Below, piece by piece: positions 16,275-25,276 of a stretch of 52,929 nt of DNA. The stretch is taken from contig JAGNZR010000007.1 of the NCBI GenBank assembly GCA_017984315.1, positions 1-52,929 of the forward strand, written 5' to 3'. Source of the stretch: Fusobacteriaceae bacterium (GTDB lineage: Bacteria > Fusobacteriota > Fusobacteriia > Fusobacteriales > Fusobacteriaceae). The stretch's first letter is position 1, and each line of letters starts with the position of its first letter. The translations under genes and the position numbers were made by a program. The notes below the pieces were generated by a model that ran no database searches, was not told the DNA's origin, and worked only from the letters and a program-made list of their open reading frames with translations.

Positions 16275-18122
16275 ATGAATAACTATGAAATAATTGTAGT
16301 TGGTGCTGGGCATGCTGGAGTAGAAGCAGCTCTCGCTTCAGCAAGATCAGGAAAGAAAACGGCATTGTTCACACTGTATTTAGATAATATCGGGATGATG
16401 TCTTGTAACCCATCTATAGGTGGTCCTGGAAAGAGTAATCTAGTTGCAGAGATTGATGTTTTAGGTGGACAAATGGGGTGCCATACAGACAGATATAATC
16501 TTCAGCTTAAACATTTAAATACAAGTAAAGGACCTGCTGCTAGAATCACAAGAGGGCAGGCTGATAAATATCAATACAGAATAAAAATGAAAGAAGTTAT
16601 CGAACAGACAGAAAATTTAGATATAATTCAAAGCTGTATTGATGAGCTGATTGTTGAAGAGGGAAGATGTATCGGTGTCATCTCTAATTTAGGGATAAAG
16701 TATTTTTCAGATGCAACAATACTTTGTACTGGAACATTTTTAAAAGGTAGAATAGTAATCGGTGATGTTGAATATAAAGCTGGAAGACAGGGGGAAAACT
16801 CTGCTGATAAACTTTCAGATAGTTTAAGAGCTAACGGCATAAAAATAGAGCGTTATCAAACAGCAACACCGCCAAGAATTGATAAAAGAACTGTAGATTT
16901 TTCTGTTATGCAGGAGCTATACGGGGAAGAGAACCCTGTTTATTTTTCAATTTTTACAGAAAAAGAGAAAAACAGTATTGTTCCAACTTGGTTAACACAT
17001 ACAACAGAGCAGACAATAAAAGTGACACAGGATCTTTTAAAATATTCCCCTATAGTTAGTGGAATAATTGAGACTCATGGTCCAAGACACTGTCCGTCAC
17101 TAGATAGAAAAGTTTTAAACTTTCCAGAAAAACATAAACATCAAATTTTCCTAGAACTGGAATCTGCTGATTCAAATGAGCTTTATGTAAATGGACTGAC
17201 TACAGCTATGCCGCCATTTGTCCAAGATGAGATGCTTAAAACTATAACAGGGTTAGAAAATGCTAAAATAATGAGATACGGTTATGCTGTTGAATATGAT
17301 TATGCACCTGCTGCACAACTTTATCCAAGTTTAGAATCTAAAAAAGTAAAAAATCTATTTATGGCAGGTCAGGTTAACGGAACATCTGGTTATGAGGAAG
17401 CAGCAGCTCAAGGTTTCATGGCAGGGGTAAATGCCGTAAAAAAAGTTGAAGGAAAAGAGCCTGTTATAATAGATAGAAGTGAAGGTTATATCGGAGTTAT
17501 GATTGATGACCTTATTCACAAGAAAACTCCAGAACCATACAGAGTTCTCCCTTCAAGAGCGGAGTACAGATTAACTCTTAGATTCGATAACGCATTTATG
17601 AGACTTTGCCACCATGCAAAAGAGATCGGTTTAGTTTCAAAAGAGAGATTAAATGTAATGGAGAAAGGGATTTTAGATATAGAGAGAGAGGTTTCAAGAA
17701 TTAGAGAGACAAGTATTCCTATGAATGAAGCAAACAGGGTTTTAGAACTTGTTGGAGAGGAGCAAAGACTGACTAAAGGGGTTAAAGCATCTGAAATTCT
17801 AAAATTCAAAAAGGTTAATTACAGTGATTTAAAGAATATTATGGAGATAGAGGATTACCCTTACTTTATAACTAATCAGATAGAGACTATAGTTAAATAT
17901 GAAGTATTTATAGAAAGAGAGAGAGAGCAGATAGAGAGATTTAAAAAGTTAGAGGATATGAAGATCCCTCATGATATTGACTATAATGAGATTAGAGGGA
18001 TTTCAAATATAGCTCGTTCAGGTCTTTTAGAAGTTCAGCCTTTTTCAATAGGGGAAGCTTCAAGAATAAGTGGAGTAACAGGTCATGATATTGCACTTTT
18101 AATAGGGCAGATAAAAAAATAA
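16275..18122 (+). CDS. mnmG: tRNA uridine-5-carboxymethylaminomethyl modification enzyme MnmG
   Basis: A 615-residue flavoprotein that, with MnmE, adds the carboxymethylaminomethyl group to wobble uridine 34 of several tRNAs. The N-terminal dinucleotide-binding site VVGAGHAGVEAALASAR (residues 7-23) is clear, followed by the family signatures MSCNPSIGGPGKSNLV, GPAARITRGQADKYQY and GRQGENSADKLS, and later GTSGYEEAAAQG and VLPSRAEYRLTLR. The length is normal. Its partner mnmE is at 28532-29899 on the other strand, about 10 kb away, instead of adjacent as in many bacteria. AGGAG precedes the ATG. A terminator follows. Confidence 0.98.
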   Translation: MNNYEIIVVGAGHAGVEAALASARSGKKTALFTLYLDNIGMMSCNPSIGGPGKSNLVAEIDVLGGQMGCHTDRYNLQLKHLNTSKGPAARITRGQADKYQYRIKMKEVIEQTENLDIIQSCIDELIVEEGRCIGVISNLGIKYFSDATILCTGTFLKGRIVIGDVEYKAGRQGENSADKLSDSLRANGIKIERYQTATPPRIDKRTVDFSVMQELYGEENPVYFSIFTEKEKNSIVPTWLTHTTEQTIKVTQDLLKYSPIVSGIIETHGPRHCPSLDRKVLNFPEKHKHQIFLELESADSNELYVNGLTTAMPPFVQDEMLKTITGLENAKIMRYGYAVEYDYAPAAQLYPSLESKKVKNLFMAGQVNGTSGYEEAAAQGFMAGVNAVKKVEGKEPVIIDRSEGYIGVMIDDLIHKKTPEPYRVLPSRAEYRLTLRFDNAFMRLCHHAKEIGLVSKERLNVMEKGILDIEREVSRIRETSIPMNEANRVLELVGEEQRLTKGVKASEILKFKKVNYSDLKNIMEIEDYPYFITNQIETIVKYEVFIEREREQIERFKKLEDMKIPHDIDYNEIRGISNIARSGLLEVQPFSIGEASRISGVTGHDIALLIGQIKK

Positions 18123-18167
18123 ATAACTTCAAATATTAATCCATAAAAAAATGAACCAAATAGTTAT

Positions 18168-18199
18168 AAAAAAAGACCTTAAAAGAAGGTCTTTTTTTA
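18168..18199 (+). terminator. Rho-independent terminator of mnmG
   Basis: AAAAGACCTT (18171-18180) pairs with AAGGTCTTTT (18186-18195), with a 5-nt loop and seven Ts. Confidence 0.92.
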
Positions 18200-18245
18200 T
18201 ATGTATACAGATAATAATAATTCATGATTATTAAACTTTAACTCT

Positions 18246-18773
18246 TTAAGAATATAATATAATCCCTATAACTGCAGATGTAAATACAGTAGGGATAGGA
18301 CCTATTTTGAATTTAATAGAGGTAACAATTGCAAGAAGCAAAATTATATAGCTTTTATAATCAATTAAATTTTCTTTATTCATAAGTAAAAACGCTGCAC
18401 CTAAAATTAAACCGATTACTACAATTCTCAGCCCTTTAAAAGCATAGTCAACAAAGTCTAAATGTTTATATCTAGCAACAAGTTTCATCAGTATAAGCAT
18501 AATAACAATAGATGGAAAAATTACTCCCAGTGTAGCCATAATAGCTCCTAATACACTATTTGTTGCAGTATATCCTACGTACGTTGCAGCATTTACAGCT
18601 ATAGGTCCTGGTGTTACTTGTGATATTGCAACAATATCTGTAAATTGACCCATTGTAAGCCACTTATTTTTTATTACAACTTCTTGGGAGATAAGAGACA
18701 GCATAGCATACCCTCCCCCAAAACTAAATACTCCTATTTTTAAGAAAGTTAAAAAAAGATTTAAATATATCAT
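18246..18773 (-). CDS. Chromate transporter family protein, second half-size subunit
   Basis: A 175-residue membrane protein of the short CHR family, which usually works as a pair of homologous halves. The motif FSFGGGYAMLSLIS near the N-terminus and ITPGPIAVNAATYVGY (here VTPGPIAVNAATYVGY) are diagnostic. About five or six hydrophobic segments. Its start overlaps the stop of the preceding chr gene by four bases (ATGA), a sign of coupled translation. Family members export chromate or related anions; the true substrate in an anaerobe is uncertain. Confidence 0.9.
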   Translation of the reverse strand: MIYLNLFLTFLKIGVFSFGGGYAMLSLISQEVVIKNKWLTMGQFTDIVAISQVTPGPIAVNAATYVGYTATNSVLGAIMATLGVIFPSIVIMLILMKLVARYKHLDFVDYAFKGLRIVVIGLILGAAFLLMNKENLIDYKSYIILLLAIVTSIKFKIGPIPTVFTSAVIGIILYS

Positions 18774-19306
18774 TTTTTATCACGTCCATAATATAAATTT
18801 CCAATAATAATTCCACCAACAATAAAAATAATTGGAGATACTTTTGCAACTGAGATTAAAAGGGCAATTCCAAGAGGGAATATAAAATTCTTATGAGTTA
18901 CCCCTGCTTTTTTTGACATAGTAATTGCCGGTACAAAAATAAGTGCAATGACAGCTGGTTTTACCCCTTTAAAAGCTGCAATAACATAGTGATTATCCTG
19001 AATGTTTTTAAAAAAAATAGCTATGATTAGTATAATGAAAAAAGATGGAAGAACAGCTCCTAAAGATGCAACTAGTGTCCCTTTAGCTCCTCTTAATTTA
19101 GCACCAACAAAAACAGAAGTATTGACAGCCATTACCCCTGGAGCTGATTGGGCTACAGCTAAAGCATCTAAAAACTCCCCTTCTTTTAACCAACCTCTTT
19201 TATCCACAATCTCTTTTTTTATTATAGGGATCATGGCGAACCCTCCGCCTATAGTAAACATCCCTATTTTAAAGAAGATTAAAAATAGTTCTAAATAAAA
19301 TTTCAT
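18770..19306 (-). CDS. Chromate transporter family protein, first half-size subunit
   Basis: A 178-residue short CHR protein, homologous to its downstream partner. It shows MFTIGGGFAMIPIIKKE and QSAPGVMAVNTSVFVG, the family signature in slightly diverged form. TAAGGAGTGG precedes the ATG. The two half-genes probably form an antiparallel heterodimer that does the work of one full-length ChrA. The operon holds only these two genes and has no terminator on its left except the mnmG hairpin. Confidence 0.9.
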   Translation of the reverse strand: MKFYLELFLIFFKIGMFTIGGGFAMIPIIKKEIVDKRGWLKEGEFLDALAVAQSAPGVMAVNTSVFVGAKLRGAKGTLVASLGAVLPSFFIILIIAIFFKNIQDNHYVIAAFKGVKPAVIALIFVPAITMSKKAGVTHKNFIFPLGIALLISVAKVSPIIFIVGGIIIGNLYYGRDKK

Positions 19307-19571
19307 TAATCCACTCCTTAATAAAAATAATGAATATATTATACTCCAATACCAATGTAATGACTAGAAAAATTATAAAAAAATTTTAAAATAAAAAAAT
19401 ATTGCTCTCTTTTTTATATAATCATCTGAGAATGTCTGTAATCGATTTTGAGAGTGGCTATATGTTGAGATGATAAAAATTACAAGGATATTTATTTAAA
19501 TGTGCGTATATTCTCTTATAATTTAATAAAGATAAGCTGGAATTATATTTTTTATAAAAAGGAGTTATCTA

Positions 19572-20000
19572 ATGAAACTGTGGAGAATTTGTATTTTATT
19601 TATCTTAGTATTATCTATAGGGTATGGGAAAGAAATAGATGAAAAAGAATTAGTATTTAGAAACGGACTTGCTTATGAAGTAAATTCTACTTCAGAATTC
19701 ACAGGAACAATGACTAAAACCTACAAAAGTGGTCAACTTTTTTCAAGAAAAAACTATCAAAATGGCCAACTTGAAGGGATCACAGAATACTACTTTGAAA
19801 ATGGTGAACTTCGGGGAGAAGAAAACTATAAAAATGATAAACTTGAAGGGATAGCAAAGTCCTACTATCCAAATGGTCAACTTCAGTCAGAAGTAAACTA
19901 TATAAATGGTAAACGTGAAGGGATATCGAAAATGTACTATGAAAACGGTGAACTTCAGTCAGAAAGAAACTATAAAAATGGTAAGCTAGTCTCTTATTAG
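19572..20000 (+). CDS. Exported MORN-repeat protein
   Basis: A 142-residue protein with a signal peptide (about 1-20, MKLWRICILFILVLSIGYG) and at least four MORN_2-type repeats of 24 residues, each following YxNGxLEGxxxxYYxNGxLxSExN. The repeats cover residues 50-140. Such proteins are common in fusobacteria in many paralogs. Their function is unknown; they may bind surface material or partner proteins. AAAAGGAG lies before the ATG. The gene stands alone, flanked by the divergent chr operon and the hut terminator. Confidence 0.85.
   Translation: MKLWRICILFILVLSIGYGKEIDEKELVFRNGLAYEVNSTSEFTGTMTKTYKSGQLFSRKNYQNGQLEGITEYYFENGELRGEENYKNDKLEGIAKSYYPNGQLQSEVNYINGKREGISKMYYENGELQSERNYKNGKLVSY
19748..19990 (+). 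repeat. 72-bp tandem repeats coding for MORN units
   Basis: Around three and a half imperfect copies with a 72-bp period, recognisable by the recurring AAxxTGAAGGGAT and AATGGTxAACTTC stretches. They are coding repeats within the MORN gene. Confidence 0.75.
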
Positions 20001-20063
20001 TTTAAATTATTCCAATTTTATACGAATGTTCTAACACCAATAAATTAAGAAAAAAATTATAAA

Positions 20064-20112
20064 ATAGAATAGGGGTTTATATTTAATTTTTTAATATAAA
20101 TCCCTATTCTAT
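20064..20112 (-). terminator. Long terminator hairpin of the hut operon
   Basis: A 20-bp stem (20064-20083 with 20093-20112, one G-U pair) with a 9-nt loop. On the minus strand it is followed by a T-rich tail, so it ends hutI transcription; it may also stop the MORN transcript. Confidence 0.85.
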
Positions 20113-20164
20113 AAAATAACTACCACAATTCAAATTATTAGTAAATATATTTTGCTATTTAAAT

Positions 20165-21412
20165 CTATTTAACTTTAAATACTGATTCACCATTTTTATA
20201 AACTTCAGATACATGATTTATTCCAAAATTATAAAAAATATAATCTATATTCTTAGTATCAAAAATAACAAAATCAGCTTTTTTACCTTTTTCTAATGAA
20301 CCGATAACCTTCTCTTTTCCAATAGCTTTAGCACCGTTTATAGTAACAGCTTTAAAAATCTCTTTTGGCGTCAATTTAATCTGTGAAGAAGCTATCTGCA
20401 TAGCTAGTTGAAGATTTTCACAAGGACAAGATCCAGGGTTATAATCAGAAGAGATTGCAACCTCTACACCTTCATCTAACATCTTTTTAACTGGAGCAAA
20501 TGCCTTTCCAAGATTAAATGATGTTCCAGGAAGTATATTGGCAATTACTCCACCTTTTTTAAGAGCTTTTATCCCTTCATCGCTAACTGCCATTAAATGA
20601 TCAGCACTTATACAGTATAACTCCCCTGCTAACTCTCCTCCACCTAAAGAGACAATCTCATCAGCATGAATTTTCAGTTTAAATCCATACTCTTTAGCTT
20701 TATTTAAAATTTTTCTAGTATTTTCTACAGTGAAAACTGCATCTTCACAGAAAACATCACAAAACTCTGCTAAATCCAATTCTTTAACAATTGGCATCAT
20801 TCTAATAACTTCATCAACGTACTCTTCTCCCCTTCCTTTAAACTCCTCTGGTATAGCGTGAGCGGCCATAAAAGTAGAAACAACATCTATAGGGTGAGTT
20901 TCATTTAAAATTTTATTGATTTCTAACTGTTTAATCTCTGTTTCTAAGTTTAAACCATATCCACTTTTTGATTCAACAGTTGTAACTCCAAAACTCAGCA
21001 TTCTATTAAGAGTGGCAGTAGCTTTTTCTATTAATTGCTCAGTTGTAGCAGCACGAGTAGCCCTTACACTGCTTAAAATACCTCCACCTGCTTTTAATAT
21101 ATCTAAATAAGGAACCCCTTTAATTTTTAAAGCAAGTTCATTTTCTCTACTACCATAATGCACTAAATGAGTATGTGAATCTACAAGTCCAGGAGTTATA
21201 ACTTTACCTTCAGCATCAATCACCTGTGTGTGTGAATTTCTTAAAGATTCAGGAAACTCCCCTGAACCAACTTCATAAATTCTACCGTTTTTTACAGCAA
21301 TATAACCATTTTTTAAAACCTCTATATTTTCTAAAGAAGTTTCATTCTCCTGTCTGTCTAATTCACGAGATGTAACTAACTCTCCAATATTATAGATAAT
21401 AAGATCTGTCAT
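20165..21412 (-). CDS. hutI: Imidazolonepropionase
   Basis: Hydrolyses 4-imidazolone-5-propionate to N-formimino-L-glutamate, third step of histidine breakdown. A 415-residue amidohydrolase with the metal-binding VDSHTHLVHYG, the later histidine in FMAAHAIPEEF, KIHADEIVSLGG and ISSDYNPGSCPCENLQLAMQ. The reading frame is open up to a TTG at 21427, but the ATG at 21412 has GAGGAGGGG immediately upstream and is taken as the start. It is the last gene of the fhs-hutU-ftcD-fchA-hutI series. Confidence 0.97.
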   Translation of the reverse strand: MTDLIIYNIGELVTSRELDRQENETSLENIEVLKNGYIAVKNGRIYEVGSGEFPESLRNSHTQVIDAEGKVITPGLVDSHTHLVHYGSRENELALKIKGVPYLDILKAGGGILSSVRATRAATTEQLIEKATATLNRMLSFGVTTVESKSGYGLNLETEIKQLEINKILNETHPIDVVSTFMAAHAIPEEFKGRGEEYVDEVIRMMPIVKELDLAEFCDVFCEDAVFTVENTRKILNKAKEYGFKLKIHADEIVSLGGGELAGELYCISADHLMAVSDEGIKALKKGGVIANILPGTSFNLGKAFAPVKKMLDEGVEVAISSDYNPGSCPCENLQLAMQIASSQIKLTPKEIFKAVTINGAKAIGKEKVIGSLEKGKKADFVIFDTKNIDYIFYNFGINHVSEVYKNGESVFKVK

Positions 21413-21442
21413 TTTTCCCCTCCTCAATGAAAATGTATAAAA

Positions 21443-22084
21443 TTAAACTAGCTTTGCTTCAATTTTTGCTTCAAGTTCAGAAGAAAGTTTTACAACTTTA
21501 GCCAACACATGTTCACATTGAGATTTAATCTCTTTAACAAGCATCTCATTTTCAATTCCTGGAAGATTAATTTTTACATTATAAATAGAACCTTTAGCTC
21601 CAGCTGTAGCAAGAAGTACTGCAACTCCTACATCTGTTATAGCATTTTTATTTCCGTACTCAACAAAATCATCTAAAACTTCTAAAGCTTCTAAAGAAAG
21701 CTCAGCCATTTTTAAAGGTGTTTCAGTAGCTAAAATAGTAGCTTTTTGAATAGCTGCACTTCTAACTGCTTTCTCCTCATCTGTCTCTTTAGGCATTTTA
21801 AATGCAGCCATAACTAAATTAAAGTTATCTGTATCTTTGTCAATTAAATCAACTAATTTTTGATTAACTGTATCTAACTTATCAAAACTTTGAGTAAATT
21901 TTTCTTTAACTTCATCAGAAAACTCATTATATTTTTTCTTTCCAAAAGTCAAATGTCCAACCATTCTTGCAAGTGATACTCCAAGAGATGATGCAAGGGC
22001 TGATACTGAACCTCCACCTGGTGCTGGTGATGCTGAATCAACTTCTTTTATAAAATTTTCCACTGTCATATTAATTAATTTCAT
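21443..22084 (-). CDS. fchA: Formiminotetrahydrofolate cyclodeaminase / methenyl-THF cyclohydrolase family
   Basis: A 213-residue all-helical protein of the FTCD_C family. The glycine-rich SASPAPGGGSVSALASSLG and the following MVGHLTFGKKKY are characteristic. Next to ftcD it most likely turns 5-formimino-THF into 5,10-methenyl-THF and ammonia; in acetogens a close relative, FchA, is named methenyl-THF cyclohydrolase, so both activities are possible. In animals the same domain is fused to the transferase; here it is separate. GGAGGAAG precedes the ATG. It is 128 bp downstream of ftcD, with a hairpin between them, and 30 bp before hutI. Confidence 0.92.
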   Translation of the reverse strand: MKLINMTVENFIKEVDSASPAPGGGSVSALASSLGVSLARMVGHLTFGKKKYNEFSDEVKEKFTQSFDKLDTVNQKLVDLIDKDTDNFNLVMAAFKMPKETDEEKAVRSAAIQKATILATETPLKMAELSLEALEVLDDFVEYGNKNAITDVGVAVLLATAGAKGSIYNVKINLPGIENEMLVKEIKSQCEHVLAKVVKLSSELEAKIEAKLV

Positions 22085-22128
22085 TTTCTTCCTCCAACTT
22101 TTTTATTTTAAAATTTTAAATTGATAAA

Positions 22129-22160
22129 ATAGGGATTACAAGAAATAACCCCTATTTTTA
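22129..22160 (-). terminator. Hairpin between ftcD and fchA
   Basis: AAAATAGGG pairs with CCCTATTTT (one bulged G on the longer arm) around a roughly 14-nt loop. T-rich stretches flank both sides. It could be a weak internal terminator or an mRNA-stability hairpin in the hut operon. Confidence 0.55.
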
Positions 22161-22212
22161 TTTTTGTATATATACATATAATTAGAAATTATTTTTTAAT
22201 TTCCTTTTAATT

Positions 22213-23109
22213 TTACTTAATTAATTGAGTTTCAATGATTTTATCAGTTGAGAACCCTTCAAGTCCTAAGTAGTACTCTAAAGATTCAGAAACAGCCTCT
22301 AAAGGTAATGCTCCTATAACTTCAGATCCAATAACAGCAACTCCATATCTAGCAGCTTCCATTTTAACAGTTTCAAATACTCTGTAAATAGGGTTCTTTT
22401 TGAAGTCTTTGATGTTCATAGTAACTTGAACAAACCCTTTCTCTTTTATTTCAGCAGGTCCTGCTTGGATAAACTTGAACCCTCCACTTGAGAATCTAAT
22501 AGCTTGAGCAATTTTTTTAGCTATTTCAACATTAGTAGTTCCTAAATTGATATTATAAGCAACTAATGGCATTCTTCCACCAACTGCAGTAACTCCAGCT
22601 GTTGGGTGAATTTCAGCAGGTCCATAATCAGGTGCCCATTCAGGAAGTTTAATTTTTTCAGCCATCCCTTCAAATTGACCTTTTCTAATATCAGGAAGTG
22701 ATACTCTGTTAGGAGCTGTTGCTGAATTTTCATATAAGAAGATAGGAACTCCAAACTTTTCATTTACTGCTTTAGCAACATATTTAGAAAGTTCTACACA
22801 CTCTTCCATTTTCATATCTTTGATAGGGATAAAAGGTACAACATCTGTAGCTCCCATTCTTGGGTGCTCCCCTTTTTGAACTCTCATATCTATAACTTCA
22901 GTAGCTATTCCTATTGCTTCAATTACTGCATCTGCAACTGCTTGAGGTTCCCCAACAACAGTTATAACAGTTCTATTATAATCTTTATCTGGTTCACATC
23001 CCATAAGAGTAACTCCAGGTTTATTTTTAAATGCTGCTTCGATTTTTGCTACTTTTTCTAAATCTGTTCCTTCACTGAAATTAGGTACGCATTGAACAAC
23101 TTTTGCCAT
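22213..23109 (-). CDS. ftcD: Glutamate formiminotransferase
   Basis: Moves the formimino group from N-formimino-L-glutamate to tetrahydrofolate, releasing glutamate. The 298-residue protein opens with VQCVPNFSEG and has the conserved MGATDVVPFIPI and VTAVGGRMPLVAYNINL, matching the transferase half of animal FTCD. Its ATG is one base after the hutU stop and its AGGAGG lies in the end of hutU, so translation is coupled. This places the histidine pathway on the tetrahydrofolate branch instead of the formamide (HutG) branch. Confidence 0.97.
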   Translation of the reverse strand: MAKVVQCVPNFSEGTDLEKVAKIEAAFKNKPGVTLMGCEPDKDYNRTVITVVGEPQAVADAVIEAIGIATEVIDMRVQKGEHPRMGATDVVPFIPIKDMKMEECVELSKYVAKAVNEKFGVPIFLYENSATAPNRVSLPDIRKGQFEGMAEKIKLPEWAPDYGPAEIHPTAGVTAVGGRMPLVAYNINLGTTNVEIAKKIAQAIRFSSGGFKFIQAGPAEIKEKGFVQVTMNIKDFKKNPIYRVFETVKMEAARYGVAVIGSEVIGALPLEAVSESLEYYLGLEGFSTDKIIETQLIK

Positions 23110-23110
23110 C

Positions 23111-25132
23111 TTATTTTCCTCCTGTTAATCTCTTAATTAAATTTTCATCTGCTTGGTAAGGTAAAGTTATATGATCTGTACCTGAATTATTTTTATTAAA
23201 TTCAATAACTGTATCTATAGAGTTTTTGTTTCTAGCCCAAGCTCTTCTTGCAACTCCTCCCATAACATCCCAAGGCATTGCAGTTCTAAGGATCTCATCA
23301 ACTCTTAAACTTCCGTCAAGAACCATTCCAAATCCACCGTTTATAGATTTTCCAATTCCAACTCCTCCACCGTTATGAAGAGCTATCATAGTCATCCCTC
23401 TTGCAGCGTTTCCAGCGAAACAGTGAGTAGCCATCTCTGCCATGATATTTGATCCATCTTTAATATTTGATGTCTCTCTAAATGGAGAATCAGTTCCAGA
23501 AACATCATGGTGGTCTCTTCCTAGCATAACTGGTCCAATTTCACCTTTTCTAACCATATCATTAAATTTAAGTGCAATGTTTGTTCTACTCATAGCATCT
23601 TGATAGAATATTCTCGCTTGAGTTCCAACAACTAATCCATTTTTATCTGCATCTTTTATCCACATATAGTTGTCTCTATCTTGGTATCTTCTTGTAGGGT
23701 CAACTAAGTCTAGAGCAGCTTTATCTGTTTTTAATAGATCCTCTTTCTTTCCACTTAAACAAACCCATCTAAATGGTCCATATCCATAGTCAAATAGTTC
23801 AGGTCCTAAAATATCCTCAACATATGAAGGGAATATAAATCCACCTTTATCATCTACACCGTTTTTAGCAATCTCTTTAATACCGATATCATAGATAGCT
23901 TTTAAGAAACTGTTTCCATAGTCAAAGAAATAAACTCCTCTATCAGATAATTTCTTAACTACTCTGTAATGCTTCTCTAAAGTCATATCAACTAATTTAT
24001 TGAATTTAGGTCTATCTTCAGCTAAAAGTCTAGTTCTCTCTTCAAAAGTTATCCCTACAGGGCAGTATCCACCGTCATAAACAGCATGACAAGATGTTTG
24101 GTCTGATAATAGATCTATTCTTTTGTTGTTAGCTTCAGCATACTCAAGTAAATCTACTGTATTTCCGTGGAAAGCTATAGCGTATGCAGTTTCAGATGCC
24201 ATTTTCTCTTCAGCAATTGCAAATGCCTCTTCAGGAGTTTTAGCTATTTTATTAACCCACCCTTGCTCTAATCTTGTGTGAATTCTTGATAAATCAACTT
24301 CAGATATGATAGAAACTCCGTTAGCTATTACAGCAGCTTTACCTTGAGCTCCAGACATCCCTCCAAGACCAGAAGTTACAAATAATTTTCCTCTTAAATC
24401 TCCATCTTTAGGAACTCCACAGAAAAGTCTAGCAGCGTTTAATATAGTAGAGTAAGTACCGTGAACTATCCCTTGTGGTCCGATGTACATCCATCCTCCA
24501 GCAGTCATTTGTCCATAGTTTGCAACACCGATTGCTGCTCCTCTTGCCCAATCATCATAGTTATCAAATGCCCCAATCATAAGACCATTTGTGATGATTA
24601 CTCTTGGTGCAGATGGGTGAGACTTGAAAAGTCCAACTGGGTGTCCAGATGATACTGCTAAAGTTTGCTCTTGAGTCATAACTTCTAAATATTTTTTAAT
24701 TAAGATATACTGCATCCAGTTTTGACAAACTTGCCCTGTCTCTCCATATGTTACTAACTCATAAGGGTATAAAGCAATTGCGAAATCTAGGTTATTATCA
24801 ATCATAACTTGAACAGCTTGAGCTTCAGTAATACCTTTATACTCATGTACAGGTTTTCCTACAATATTTCCAGCTGGTCTAAATCTATATCCATAAATTC
24901 TACCGTGAGTCATTAACTCTTCATAGAACTCTTTTCCTAACTCTTCATGAAACTCTTCAGGTATATATCTTAAAGCATTTTTTAAAGCTAACTCTATATC
25001 AGATTGGCTTAATTTTACAACTCTTTTAGGTGCTCTTCTAATTTTTGGATCGAATTCCAGGGGTTTTTGAGGAATATCCTCAGCAGTTAATTTTATATCC
25101 ATTGCATCAAAAACAAATTTATTGATCTCCAT
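23111..25132 (-). CDS. hutU: Urocanate hydratase
   Basis: Adds water to urocanate to give imidazolone propionate, using tightly bound NAD+ as an electrophile. The 673-residue length fits the longer type of urocanase. Conserved stretches include SSGHPVGLFKSHPSAPRVI, GVANYGQMTAGGWMYIGPQG, the NAD site VTSGLGGMSGAQGKA, LLSDQTSCHAVYDGGYCPVG and HNGGGVGIGKSINGGFGMV. GGAGGATAATT precedes the ATG. The histidine ammonia-lyase gene (hutH), which would make urocanate, is not in this window. Confidence 0.97.
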   Translation of the reverse strand: MEINKFVFDAMDIKLTAEDIPQKPLEFDPKIRRAPKRVVKLSQSDIELALKNALRYIPEEFHEELGKEFYEELMTHGRIYGYRFRPAGNIVGKPVHEYKGITEAQAVQVMIDNNLDFAIALYPYELVTYGETGQVCQNWMQYILIKKYLEVMTQEQTLAVSSGHPVGLFKSHPSAPRVIITNGLMIGAFDNYDDWARGAAIGVANYGQMTAGGWMYIGPQGIVHGTYSTILNAARLFCGVPKDGDLRGKLFVTSGLGGMSGAQGKAAVIANGVSIISEVDLSRIHTRLEQGWVNKIAKTPEEAFAIAEEKMASETAYAIAFHGNTVDLLEYAEANNKRIDLLSDQTSCHAVYDGGYCPVGITFEERTRLLAEDRPKFNKLVDMTLEKHYRVVKKLSDRGVYFFDYGNSFLKAIYDIGIKEIAKNGVDDKGGFIFPSYVEDILGPELFDYGYGPFRWVCLSGKKEDLLKTDKAALDLVDPTRRYQDRDNYMWIKDADKNGLVVGTQARIFYQDAMSRTNIALKFNDMVRKGEIGPVMLGRDHHDVSGTDSPFRETSNIKDGSNIMAEMATHCFAGNAARGMTMIALHNGGGVGIGKSINGGFGMVLDGSLRVDEILRTAMPWDVMGGVARRAWARNKNSIDTVIEFNKNNSGTDHITLPYQADENLIKRLTGGK

Positions 25133-25187
25133 TTTTAATTATCCTCCAAATTTATCTCTATATTATATATATTTATCTAAAGTTGGT

Positions 25188-25238
25188 TTAAGGATAGAGT
25201 GCTTTTTAGCTTTTAAAAGCATCAGCACTCAACCTTAA
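25188..25238 (-). other. Structured leader between fhs and hutU
   Basis: Three stacked helices: TTAAGG/CCTTAA, GAGTGCT/AGCACTC and GCTT-TTAA-AAGC, separated by small internal loops. It lies in the 144-bp gap upstream of hutU. There is no T-run after it, so it is not a plain terminator. It may be a regulatory or processing element; no known class is recognised. Confidence 0.45.
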
Positions 25239-25276
25239 TCAAATTTATATTTTATTTTTTAATGAGTGGCCTCTTT

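Noticed and set aside
19748-19990. Tandem repeats taken as a CRISPR array
   Set aside because: The repeats are in frame within one ORF and have no spacers of constant length; no cas genes are near.
25188-25238. Known riboswitch (THF, glycine or preQ1) or T-box before hutU
   Set aside because: The conserved cores of these classes are not recognisable in the short three-helix element; it is kept as an unclassified structure.
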